The notes under the pieces were generated by a model. It ran no database searches and was not told the origin of the DNA. It was given only the letters and a program-made list of their open reading frames with translations. The translations under genes and the position numbers were made by a program. Of a DNA stretch of 64,000 bases, positions 28,717-37,054 are shown piece after piece (position 1 is the first letter of the stretch; each line of letters starts with the position of its first letter). The stretch covers positions 1,736,001-1,800,000 of the forward strand of contig NZ_CP195106.1 of NCBI RefSeq assembly GCF_051175385.1. Direction: 5' to 3'. The DNA comes from Tundrisphaera lichenicola (lineage in GTDB: Bacteria > Planctomycetota > Planctomycetia > Isosphaerales > Isosphaeraceae).

Positions 28717-30275
28717 TGTCGAGGGCCGGCCGCCGGAGCCTGGGCGGTCCGCTTTCCTCCCTCCGACCAGTCGAAGACCAGAACCTTGTCCTGCTCCCGG
28801 GTCGGAACTTCGGGATAGGTCGCGACCGGCGCTCGATCTCCGATCAACTGCCGGACCTGCTGGCAGTACTCCCAGGGACCTTTCAGGTGAGCCTCTCGGA
28901 CGACGACGCGAGACAGCGACCTGTCTCCCATCGCCTCGATCAGATTGCCGAACGTGTAGCCTTTTCGCCCGGAATAGTAGAGCGACCAGCCCGTGAGGTC
29001 GACGACCCGCTCGCCTTCGGGGACGTTCGATTCCAGATAATCCGCGGCGCCCCGATAGCCCAGGAACCGATCATTCACCGGCGCACTCAGATCGGCGCGA
29101 TAGTAGGAGACCAGCCCCGCGAAGATCAGGCCCCAGATCAGCGGACCTGCCGTATAACGACCATCGTCGCGCCCGACCCAGGTCCCGGGGATACTCACCA
29201 TCCCCATCAGCCGGATCAGGCCGAAGGCCGCCGAGGCGATCAAGGGGAAGGCCAGGATCATCGAATGCCGAGGGGTGCAGTAACCGCTGGTCGCGTGGAG
29301 CCGGATCATCGCCAGGGCCCAGGCAATCATCACCGTCGCCAGGAAGACCCAAGGGCGGCTTCGCTCGCCCGGCGGCCACGAGAAGATCAGGCCCAGTAAG
29401 GCCAGAGGTAGCAGGGGAATCGTCACCGCGTCCCGGACCGCGAAGGCCATCGCTCGGGTGGCCTGCAAGTAGGTTTTCGCCGTCGACTGGTCGGGGTCTA
29501 GTGGGCGTTGACGCTCGACCGCAAGCGAGGCCGACTTCGGGGCCGTCCCGAGGACCCTCCCGACCGCCGGCTTGGTCGAGAGGCCTCCCTTGCTGGCGAT
29601 GATCGGAGCGATCAGGCACGCCGGACCGATGACCAGGAAGGCCACCGCCGCCCACCACCGGGGCCAGTGGAGTCGGGTCGCACTCATCAAGGGGATGATA
29701 CCGAGCGTGGCCACCATCGCGGCCGGGAGCAGGAGACCTTCGGGCCGGACCCAGTAGGCGAGGGCCGCGAATCCGACCGTCGGAGGGAGCCAGCCGAATG
29801 TCCCTTCCCTCAAGAATCGGAGCGACGTCCAGACTCCCATCGTGAAGAAGAGGAGGAACAGGCTCTCGCTCAGGGTATCCGAGAAGACGTGGCCGGTGAG
29901 GGGGACCAGGAACGAGAAAACGACCGCCAACCAGGCCGCCGATCCGCCGAACATCTCGGCCGCGACCAGGTAGAGGGGGATCACCAGCAAGATGCCCGCC
30001 AGGATCGAGGCCGCCTGGCCGGCATGCTGCCAGTCGATCGGAGTCGAGCCGCCCAGGACTCGGTGCATCCCGGCGATGGCCAGGGGGTAGGCGGGGTGGT
30101 CGATCGAGCGAAACAGTCCATCCAGCGTCGGACCGGTGTCGAGTCGGCGGGCCTGGTCGATGTACCGGAGCCCGTCCGCGAACAGGATCGCGGTGTTCTT
30201 CGCGGTCCAACCGAGCAGGGCCGCGACCAGGGCCATCAGCAAGAACACGCGGGCGATGTGCTTGGGGAGCGTCAC
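28713..30275 (-). CDS. GT39-like / ArnT-like membrane glycosyltransferase
   Basis: 520 residues, about 11-12 transmembrane helices. The first extracytoplasmic loop has FADGLRYIDQARRLD (Asp-containing catalytic-type loop of GT-C enzymes) and RSIDHPAYPLAI, as in dolichyl/undecaprenyl-phosphate-mannose protein transferases. FSDTLSESLFLLFF matches the acidic SE motif of the family. The C-terminal part is a short soluble domain. The start is GTG in a GTGA overlap with the upstream GT2 stop. It would transfer a sugar from a polyprenyl-phosphate donor on the outer face of the membrane; the acceptor is unknown. Confidence 0.78.
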   Translation of the reverse strand: MTLPKHIARVFLLMALVAALLGWTAKNTAILFADGLRYIDQARRLDTGPTLDGLFRSIDHPAYPLAIAGMHRVLGGSTPIDWQHAGQAASILAGILLVIPLYLVAAEMFGGSAAWLAVVFSFLVPLTGHVFSDTLSESLFLLFFTMGVWTSLRFLREGTFGWLPPTVGFAALAYWVRPEGLLLPAAMVATLGIIPLMSATRLHWPRWWAAVAFLVIGPACLIAPIIASKGGLSTKPAVGRVLGTAPKSASLAVERQRPLDPDQSTAKTYLQATRAMAFAVRDAVTIPLLPLALLGLIFSWPPGERSRPWVFLATVMIAWALAMIRLHATSGYCTPRHSMILAFPLIASAAFGLIRLMGMVSIPGTWVGRDDGRYTAGPLIWGLIFAGLVSYYRADLSAPVNDRFLGYRGAADYLESNVPEGERVVDLTGWSLYYSGRKGYTFGNLIEAMGDRSLSRVVVREAHLKGPWEYCQQVRQLIGDRAPVATYPEVPTREQDKVLVFDWSEGGKRTAQAPAAGPRQ

Positions 30276-31366
30276 GCGGGTCCATCCTTTCGAGGCTGGA
30301 GTCGCCGCAATCCGTGCGGCCTCCTTGGCTGGGCATTCGAGACGACCCGGAGGATCGGGGGTATTCCGGGTCCCGGAGGGCCCTCGATTTCATCCGTCGG
30401 GTTTTCTGCTTCTTCGGCAAGATCGAGGACGGCCCGCCCTCGGAGTTCCCCCCCCGATCGGAGCAGTCGGGCCACACGGACCACCGACTTCCACGATCGG
30501 ACCTGGGCACTCTTCCCCCGGAGCCGGCTGATCATCCCCCGGATCCTCGCCTCGGTCTGGACGATCGAGCATAGTGCCGCGAACTGCCAGGTCGGGAGAT
30601 GCTTCCGGAAGTAGAGGAGCTTGCTGTGCCGGGTGATGACCCGCATCTTGGGAGAAATCGCCCGATTTTGCAAGGGACGTAAATGGACGACCGCGACCGA
30701 AGGATCGTAATGGACCGCCCAGCCTCGATCCCAGGCCGATCGGCAGAGTGCCACTTCTTCATGGTAGAGGAAGAAATCCTCGTCCATGCCTCCCAACTCG
30801 TCCAGGAGCCGAGAATCGACCAGCAGGCAGGCCCCGGTGACCCAATCGACCGGCCCCGGCCGGAGCCGCCAATCGGGCTGGTATTTCCGCCGATCCCGTG
30901 GTATCAACTGCTCCCACGCGGTTCGGACCAGGCCGGGGAAGACCCCGACCGAGGGCTGTCTGGAGCCATCCGGGTTTTGCAAAGCGAACCCGATGATCCC
31001 CGTGCGATCCCGATCCCGCAAGGCGTTGATCCGTCGTTCGACCTGTTCCAGGAACCTCGACCCCGGCTCGATGTCGGGATTCAGGATCAGGAGCCATCGA
31101 CCCCGGGCCAATCGCCATCCTTCGTTCACTCCCGCCGAGAAGCCTCCATTCTCGGATCGGACCACCACCCGGACCCCGTCCCTTGGTGAGAGCAGTTCCT
31201 CGGGGATCGGTTCGGGAGATGCATTATCGACGACGATGACCTCGGAGCGGCCCTTGATGATGTCGAGCGATTCGACCAGCCTCAGGACGTCGGGCCAGCT
31301 CCGATAATTGACGATCACGACCGAAAGGACGGGCCGAGGAGAGTCTGAAGACTTCTCAGGTTCCAC
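30272..31366 (-). CDS. Glycosyltransferase family 2 protein (rhamnosyltransferase-like)
   Basis: GT-A fold. The GTG start has agagagg 8 bases upstream. SVVIVNYRSWPDVLRLVESL begins the nucleotide-binding domain; VIVVDNAS and LLILNPDIEPG (the DXD-like metal site) follow; DWVTGACLLVDSRLLDELGG and DEDFFLYHEEV are typical of the WbbL/rhamnosyltransferase branch. The C-terminal 100 residues are basic and Pro-rich. It is the first gene of a minus-strand operon whose four members overlap or lie within 20 bases, and it is divergent from the sugar transferase gene, sharing an 82-base promoter region. Confidence 0.92.
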   Translation of the reverse strand: MEPEKSSDSPRPVLSVVIVNYRSWPDVLRLVESLDIIKGRSEVIVVDNASPEPIPEELLSPRDGVRVVVRSENGGFSAGVNEGWRLARGRWLLILNPDIEPGSRFLEQVERRINALRDRDRTGIIGFALQNPDGSRQPSVGVFPGLVRTAWEQLIPRDRRKYQPDWRLRPGPVDWVTGACLLVDSRLLDELGGMDEDFFLYHEEVALCRSAWDRGWAVHYDPSVAVVHLRPLQNRAISPKMRVITRHSKLLYFRKHLPTWQFAALCSIVQTEARIRGMISRLRGKSAQVRSWKSVVRVARLLRSGGELRGRAVLDLAEEAENPTDEIEGPPGPGIPPILRVVSNAQPRRPHGLRRLQPRKDGPA

Positions 31367-31448
31367 GCAACCCGCCTCTCTCTGTCCCGACCCGCCGACT
31401 TTCGGCGAGATTCGTGCTTAAAACTAAGATCATCGGTCGGACCGTCCG

Positions 31449-32651
31449 ATGGTAGACCTTGAAGGATTCCGGAGGGCTTCGCCAAGGATGGTCAAGCCGC
31501 TCACCAACCTGTTCCGATATGGCTCGAGATCCGGCCCCCAGTTCGGGCCGATCTCGACACCGATGGATCGGTGGACATCCATGCAGACATCAACGTCGTC
31601 GCCCGAACCCGATCGGAATTCCCCGAGTCGACGCCGCCTCTTGATTCTAGGCGATCGCCGTGCCGGTCGGCGCGTGGCTCGTTGCCTGAACGAAGGCTCG
31701 TGGGCCGGCCTGATGGTCGTCGGCTTCATCGACGCGGGTCACGAGGGCTATTCGGGAAGGGTCCACAAGGGACGCCAGCTGGCCCTGCATCCGCAGTCCG
31801 ACCCGGTCCCGGTCCTCGGGCAGGTCGACCGACTGGCCGAATGGGTGGACCGCGTCGGCGCGACCGATCTCGTCGTCACCCTCTCGGGACGCCCGGCCAA
31901 CCGGGTCCGACCGCAGGTCGCCCATCTCAATTCCTCCGACGTGAAGGTCCACTGGGTCGACCGGGACGGTTCTCGATCGCGGACGAGCCGTCCCGCGGAA
32001 CCGCCCGACCGTCACAAGCCCCCGTGGCCCTGGCGGGGTGACCGGCTGGCCAAGCGCGCGATGGACGTGTTCGGGGCCTCGATTGGCCTGATGCTGCTGG
32101 CCCCCCTGTTCGCCGTGGTCGCCCTGGTGATCCTGGCGACCTCCGGACGTCCGATCTTCTACACTCAGGAGCGGATCGGGCAGGGGGGGCGCCGTTTCCG
32201 GATCATCAAGTTCCGGAGCATGCGACGCGACGCCGAGGGATCGACCGGGCCGATCTGGGCGTCCAATCACGACGACCGATGCACCGGGATCGGCGATTGG
32301 CTCCGGCACACGAACATCGACGAACTCCCCCAACTCTTCAACGTCCTGATCGGTCAGATGAGCCTGGTCGGCCCCCGCCCCGAGAGGCCGGTCTTCGTCG
32401 ACACCTTCAAGGCGGCCATGCCCGACTACGACCTTCGTCACGCCGTCCCGGGCGGTATGACCGGCTGGGCCCAGGTCCACGGCTGGCGAGGCCGGACCTC
32501 GCTCCGGAAACGGCTGCAATACGACCTGGATTACATCCACCGTTGGACCTTCCTATTCGACTTCAAGGTGCTGATCATGACGGTCCAGCACGTCTTCTGG
32601 CGCAAGACGAACTGGGCTCCCCCGAGACAGAGGCGGGAGGCCGGACGTTGA
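31449..32651 (+). CDS. Undecaprenyl-phosphate sugar phosphotransferase (initiating transferase)
   Basis: The C-terminal 210 residues are a bacterial sugar transferase domain (WcaJ/WbaP/RfbP type) that starts lipid-linked repeat-unit synthesis by moving a sugar phosphate onto undecaprenyl phosphate. Visible are KRAMDVFGASIG plus a membrane helix (about 205-228), RIGQGGRRFRIIKFRSM, DELPQLFNVLIGQMSLVGPRPE and GMTGWAQVHGWRG. The N-terminal part has a Rossmann-like segment (RLLILGDRRAGRRVA) but lacks the four transmembrane helices of classical WbaP proteins. The start is uncertain: ATGs at 31449, 31488 and 31563 are possible. It overlaps the following GT2 gene by 4 bases. Confidence 0.9.
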   Translation: MVDLEGFRRASPRMVKPLTNLFRYGSRSGPQFGPISTPMDRWTSMQTSTSSPEPDRNSPSRRRLLILGDRRAGRRVARCLNEGSWAGLMVVGFIDAGHEGYSGRVHKGRQLALHPQSDPVPVLGQVDRLAEWVDRVGATDLVVTLSGRPANRVRPQVAHLNSSDVKVHWVDRDGSRSRTSRPAEPPDRHKPPWPWRGDRLAKRAMDVFGASIGLMLLAPLFAVVALVILATSGRPIFYTQERIGQGGRRFRIIKFRSMRRDAEGSTGPIWASNHDDRCTGIGDWLRHTNIDELPQLFNVLIGQMSLVGPRPERPVFVDTFKAAMPDYDLRHAVPGGMTGWAQVHGWRGRTSLRKRLQYDLDYIHRWTFLFDFKVLIMTVQHVFWRKTNWAPPRQRREAGR

Positions 32652-33661
32652 ACCGCCCGGTCTGCTCGGTGGTCATCCCCACCTATAATGGCCGACACCT
32701 GCTCTCGACCTGCCTGGCCAGCATTCGTCGCCATCAGCCGGCCGGAGCGGAAATCGAGGTCGTCGTCGCCGACGACGCTTCCTCCGACGATACCCGCGAA
32801 TGGCTGAGGGAAGCCCACCCGGACGTCGTATTCGTCCAGCTCGAGCGTAACGCGGGATTCTGCGGTGCGGCCAACGCGGGCATCGCGGCGGCTCGCGGTG
32901 AGTTCATCCAGCTCCTGAACAACGACACCGAGGTCGAGGCCGGTTGGATCGAGGCAGGGCTGGCCCCCTTCGTCGACCCGAGGGTTGGCTCGGTGGCCCC
33001 GCTGGTCCTGGTTCGATCCGACCCGGGACGGGTCGATTCGGCGGGGGATTCTTACGCCGCGTTCGGATGGCCGAGCAAGCGGGGGCATGGCCAGGAGACC
33101 AGGCTATGGGCCGACCGGCCATCCGACCGGGTGTTCGGAGCGAGCGGTTCCAGCGCCTTCTACCGATCCATCGCGCTCCGGGCCGTCGGCGGCTTCGATC
33201 TCTCGTTCGGCTCGTATTATGAAGACGTGGACCTCGCCTTCCGGCTCAGGTGGGCGGGGTACGACTGCGTCTTTGCCCCGGATTGTCGGATCCTCCACGA
33301 TCTCTCGGCCAGTTACGACCACGGGAGTCCTTCGCTCCAGAGGAGGATGGCCCGCAACTCGGAAATCCTGTTCTGGTCGAATTTGCCGATTCCCTGGCTG
33401 GTCCTCGCCGCGATCCCTCACGCGGCTTTCCTCATGATTCAAGGGCTCTGGAGACTGGCCCGAGGGAGACCAGGGCCGTTTCTCTGGGGTAAGGTCGACG
33501 CCCTACGACTTTGGCCGACCCTGGCCCCTCGCCGGAGGTTCCGCGCCGACCTGGCGAAAAATCCGATCGCTCGGCCTCGCTTCCCGATCGATCTCGCGCC
33601 GATCCATGCCGCACGCGACCATTTGCACCGACCCAAGGAATCCAGAACGTCGATCGGATAA
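32648..33661 (+). CDS. Glycosyltransferase family 2 protein
   Basis: TTG start in a TTGA overlap with the sugar transferase stop, with gggagg 7-8 bases upstream; the frame is open further back but only as a shadow of the previous gene. 337 residues. CSVVIPTYNGRHLLSTCLAS, VVVADDASSDDT and LLNNDTEVEAGWIE (DXD-type site), then FYRSIALRAVGGFDLSFG and YYEDVDLAFRLRWAGYD are standard GT2 elements. A hydrophobic segment near 255-275 could associate with the membrane. It probably adds the second sugar after the initiating transferase. Confidence 0.92.
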   Translation: MNRPVCSVVIPTYNGRHLLSTCLASIRRHQPAGAEIEVVVADDASSDDTREWLREAHPDVVFVQLERNAGFCGAANAGIAAARGEFIQLLNNDTEVEAGWIEAGLAPFVDPRVGSVAPLVLVRSDPGRVDSAGDSYAAFGWPSKRGHGQETRLWADRPSDRVFGASGSSAFYRSIALRAVGGFDLSFGSYYEDVDLAFRLRWAGYDCVFAPDCRILHDLSASYDHGSPSLQRRMARNSEILFWSNLPIPWLVLAAIPHAAFLMIQGLWRLARGRPGPFLWGKVDALRLWPTLAPRRRFRADLAKNPIARPRFPIDLAPIHAARDHLHRPKESRTSIG

Positions 33662-33858
33662 TCGGGCGTCGATTTCGCGGCTCGGCGAATGAACACGGGT
33701 TCGACACTACAGCGAATGCGGTCCGGTCCCGATCGAGATCCGATTCAAGGGCAACGACCTTTCGCGTCGATGTAAAATTATTCGATTCATCGTTCGAGGC
33801 CCGGCCCTCGGTCGGTTCCGGGCTTCCGACTTCGCTTCGGCTCGAAAGAGGCCACGGG

Positions 33859-34695
33859 TTGCGCGATCCGTTCCCCCGGGATATTGAATTCAAGAGACTC
33901 GTTCGCGGAGATCAGTCGATCGATCTGGCGAGGGTCAATCTGGAAGTGGCCCGCGACGCTTACCCGGACCTCGATCCAGAGGATGTTCTGGCGCGGATTG
34001 ACGTGCTCTCGGCACGCGTCGGGGAACGATGCCCTCGGGGATCGAAGCCCCTCCATGTGATCGGGCAGATCAACTGGGTCCTTTTCGTCGAGGAAGAATT
34101 CCGGGGGAACGTGGATGATTACTACGACCCGAGGAACAGCTATCTCAACGATATCCTCGATCGGAAGTTGGGAATCCCGATCAGCCTCTCCATCCTTTAT
34201 CTGGCCGTGGCGAGCCGGGTCGGCTTGACGATGGCCGGCGTGAATCTGCCGGTCCATTTCCTGCTTCGCGTCGTCGAGGCGCCGACACCCCTCCTCGTCG
34301 ACCCTTTCCATTCCGGCCGTGCCCTGGACTTCGATGCTTGCGAACGGTTTCTATCCGAGATCGTTCGAAGGCCTTATGTCCTCCGCGAGTCCCAGATCGT
34401 CCCGTGCGACGCCTCAACGACGGTCTCCCGGATGCTCCGAAATCTGAAGAACATCTACCTGGAGCGAGAATCTCACGGCGAGGCCTTGCCCGTCACTCGC
34501 CGATTGGCGGCCCTCAATCCCGGCGAATTGGCCGAGGTCCGCGATTGGGGGACGACCAGCCTCCAGGCCGGTCGCCCCGGCGAGGCCATGGGGCCTCTGG
34601 AACGATACGTACGGGAGCGGCCCGACGCCCCCGATGTCGAGACGATCCGGACTCTCCTCAAGGTGGCTCGACGCGAGGTGGCCCGGAGAAATTGA
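33859..34695 (+). CDS. SirB1-family transglutaminase-like protein with C-terminal TPR-like repeats
   Basis: SirB1 proteins have a transglutaminase-like fold and lack a known reaction. With the TTG at 33859 (aaagagg about 7 bases upstream) the product has 278 residues; the frame is open upstream but low in quality. DIEFKRLVRGDQSIDLARVNLEVAR, then NWVLFVEEEFRGN, DDYYDPRNSYLNDILDRKLGIPISLSILYLAVA and NLPVHFLLRV match the family. The C-terminal 90 residues (LERESHGEALPVTRRLAALNP, LQAGRPGEAMGPLERYV) look like two to three TPR helices. It stands 220 bases before a lipoprotein gene. Confidence 0.82.
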   Translation: MRDPFPRDIEFKRLVRGDQSIDLARVNLEVARDAYPDLDPEDVLARIDVLSARVGERCPRGSKPLHVIGQINWVLFVEEEFRGNVDDYYDPRNSYLNDILDRKLGIPISLSILYLAVASRVGLTMAGVNLPVHFLLRVVEAPTPLLVDPFHSGRALDFDACERFLSEIVRRPYVLRESQIVPCDASTTVSRMLRNLKNIYLERESHGEALPVTRRLAALNPGELAEVRDWGTTSLQAGRPGEAMGPLERYVRERPDAPDVETIRTLLKVARREVARRN

Positions 34696-34917
34696 GGAGG
34701 GTCGAATAATATTCCGCGATCTGGCTCAAGTTTGGTCGGCGATCGGCCGATGATCGTCCATAAGGGGATCGAGCTTGAGCGTAGGACGCCGCTCGATTAC
34801 CCGACCTTCGGCACGATTCCGAGGATCATATCGACGTCCGGGCGGAGTTCCCGGGCTCGATCGGCCCCCAGCGGGTCGTCCTTCGGCTCGGCCGACCAGG
34901 AGGAGGATTGCACATCC

Positions 34918-37020
34918 ATGCGTCTCGCACTTCGTAGCATGCCCTGGCTCCTCCTTCTCACCCTGGCGGGATGCTCGTCGACGGTCGGATCACGCTTCGG
35001 GGCCGCCCCCGGATCGCGATCGATTGCGATGGTAGGTGACAGCCCGATGCCCGCCACCGCAGGGCAGCCCGGGTCGCAAGTCGCGGCCGATGTCGTCGAG
35101 CCCGAGCCCAGGAGGAGTTCCCGGACTCGAATCTCCGGACGGGTTCTCGATCAGGATGGTCGTCCCGCTCAAGGGGTTACGGTCCGTTTGGCCGATGGCG
35201 GCGCGAAGGGTGGACGAGATATCCAGTCCACGACCGACCGATCCGGCGGATTCACGCTCAATGGCCTCCGTCCCGGCTCGATTTATGACATCGTCGCCGA
35301 GTCCGATGACGATCGGGGGATGCTCACCGGGCGGGCCGAGGCCGAGACCGCGGAGACCGGTATCGAGATCACCCTGGCTCGAGCGGGTAAGTCCACCCCA
35401 TCATCCAACCGGTCGGGGAGAGCTTCTCGTGCCAAGCCGATCTCGAATCGAGGGGATGAGTTCTCGCCAATCGATGAAGAGGAGATCGCCCCGGCCTTGA
35501 ATCGCGAAGACCTCGGGCCTCCCGCGGAAGAAGCCGAGGTCAGCCCCGATCCCCGATCGAGCCGTCCCCGCCTCTCGGCCCCGGAGCCGACGGTCGGGTG
35601 GAGGAAGTCTTCGACCGACGAGAAAGTATCCAGCCGGTCGAGCCGGTCGGATCGAGTGGCATCTTCCGGCACCGACGAGGACGAGATCGAATCGCGATCG
35701 AGCCGCCCTTCGACGGTCGAACCGGCGCTCGACGATGAGAGCCTGAATCCGCTCCCTCCGGCGATCAATCGGTCAAGAGCGGCCAAAACGGCCAGGGAAG
35801 ATCAATACGAATCCGATGAGGATCGGGAACCTTCGACAAGGCGAAACTCGGGCAGGGACCGCTCGGCAAACGACCCGGAGGCCGGGTCCTTGTCCCTGGC
35901 ACCGGAGGCGTCGAATCGCTCGGAACGCCTTGACGAGCCCGGCGTCGATCGCGTCGTGGGTGCGGTGGATCTCACGAATCCGCCCCCTTTGCCCTCGCTG
36001 GCCTCCGATCCTTCCGATCAGCCTCGCTCGCTGGAATTCGCGGGGGAATCGACTCTTGAGCCGGGTTCGATCCCGAATCCCGGGACGACGGGCCAGCCTG
36101 CCCTGGCTATCGCCGATGAATCGTCGCTCGAGCCTCCCCCCACATCCCGGGCTGGGCCACCCCCGGCCGACACTTCTCCACCACTTCCTTCACTGGCTGC
36201 TGACACCTTGGACTCTCCTCTTCACAATCCGGCTTCCAGGCCGGTTTTCGCGTCGACGGAGAAGGCGCCTGAACCTGCATCGGCATCCGCCAAGGATTAC
36301 AACCCATTCCTCCTGGTCTCGGCCTCACCGGCGGTCGTCAGTCCTCGGGCCGAAGTTAAAACGGAGTCGCAACCCGCGGCCAGCCCTGCCCCGGAGCCGA
36401 GGATACCGCCACGGAAGAAGTGGGGTGAAGTCGCCAAGATCGGGAGCCCGACCCCTGCCAACGAGCCGAATCGCTCGCCCAACTCCTTGATCAAGCGGCT
36501 CCGAGGGAATTCGGATCGGAAGGACGTCACCCTTTCCCTCTGCAATTACGACGCGAGCCTTCCCAAGCTCATCGACTTCCAGCTTCCCGACCTGGAAGGC
36601 AAGCCGGTCCATTTCCAGGACCTCGATGCGGATTTCATCCTGCTCGATTTCTGGGGGACCTGGTGGGAACCCTGCGTCCAGTCGATCCCCCACCTGATCG
36701 AGCTCCAGAAGCAATACGGCCCTCGGAGGCTTCGGGTGGTCGGGATCGCCTGCGAGAAGGTGCCCCCGGAACAGCGCAAGGCCCGAGTCGAGGAAGTCGC
36801 CCGACGCCTGGGAATCAACTACGCGGTCCTGATCTCCGGCCTGGATGGAAAGCCCTGTCCGGTCCAGCAGTCGTTCCAGGTCCAGGCCTATCCGACCTCG
36901 ATCCTGCTGGATCGATCCGGTCGAGTCCTCTGGAGGAACGTCGGGGCCACCCCGGCCACTAGCGATCGCCTGGACCGAGTGCTGGCCGGGCTCAGCCGGA
37001 CCGAGACCGTTCGTCGTTGA
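34918..37020 (+). CDS. Lipoprotein with CarboxypepD_reg-like domain, long disordered region and thioredoxin-like domain lacking the first active-site Cys
   Basis: The ATG at 34918 gives a lipoprotein signal (MRLALRSMPWLLLLTLAGC); aggaggagg lies 12 bases upstream. After the lipobox comes a carboxypeptidase-regulatory/CNA-B-like beta domain (ISGRVLDQDGRPAQGVTVRL, near 75-150). About 350 residues of Ser/Arg/Glu/Pro-rich, probably disordered sequence follow. The C-terminus (about 545-690) is a TlpA/ResA-like thioredoxin domain with DFQLPDLEGKPVHF, FILLDFWGTWWEPC, VVGIACE and YPTSILLDRSGRV. The canonical WCxPC is WWEPC, with Trp583 in place of the nucleophilic Cys and Cys586 retained. Disulfide reductase activity of the normal kind is therefore unlikely. 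Confidence 0.78.
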   Translation: MRLALRSMPWLLLLTLAGCSSTVGSRFGAAPGSRSIAMVGDSPMPATAGQPGSQVAADVVEPEPRRSSRTRISGRVLDQDGRPAQGVTVRLADGGAKGGRDIQSTTDRSGGFTLNGLRPGSIYDIVAESDDDRGMLTGRAEAETAETGIEITLARAGKSTPSSNRSGRASRAKPISNRGDEFSPIDEEEIAPALNREDLGPPAEEAEVSPDPRSSRPRLSAPEPTVGWRKSSTDEKVSSRSSRSDRVASSGTDEDEIESRSSRPSTVEPALDDESLNPLPPAINRSRAAKTAREDQYESDEDREPSTRRNSGRDRSANDPEAGSLSLAPEASNRSERLDEPGVDRVVGAVDLTNPPPLPSLASDPSDQPRSLEFAGESTLEPGSIPNPGTTGQPALAIADESSLEPPPTSRAGPPPADTSPPLPSLAADTLDSPLHNPASRPVFASTEKAPEPASASAKDYNPFLLVSASPAVVSPRAEVKTESQPAASPAPEPRIPPRKKWGEVAKIGSPTPANEPNRSPNSLIKRLRGNSDRKDVTLSLCNYDASLPKLIDFQLPDLEGKPVHFQDLDADFILLDFWGTWWEPCVQSIPHLIELQKQYGPRRLRVVGIACEKVPPEQRKARVEEVARRLGINYAVLISGLDGKPCPVQQSFQVQAYPTSILLDRSGRVLWRNVGATPATSDRLDRVLAGLSRTETVRR

Positions 37021-37054
37021 GCGATTCGGATCTGGATGGCGGAATGGGTAAGGC

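Noticed and set aside
34696..34917. An N-terminal extension of the lipoprotein gene from 34732
   Set aside because: The extra 62 residues would bury the lipobox signal; the ATG at 34918 has a ribosome site upstream and gives a perfect lipoprotein signal.
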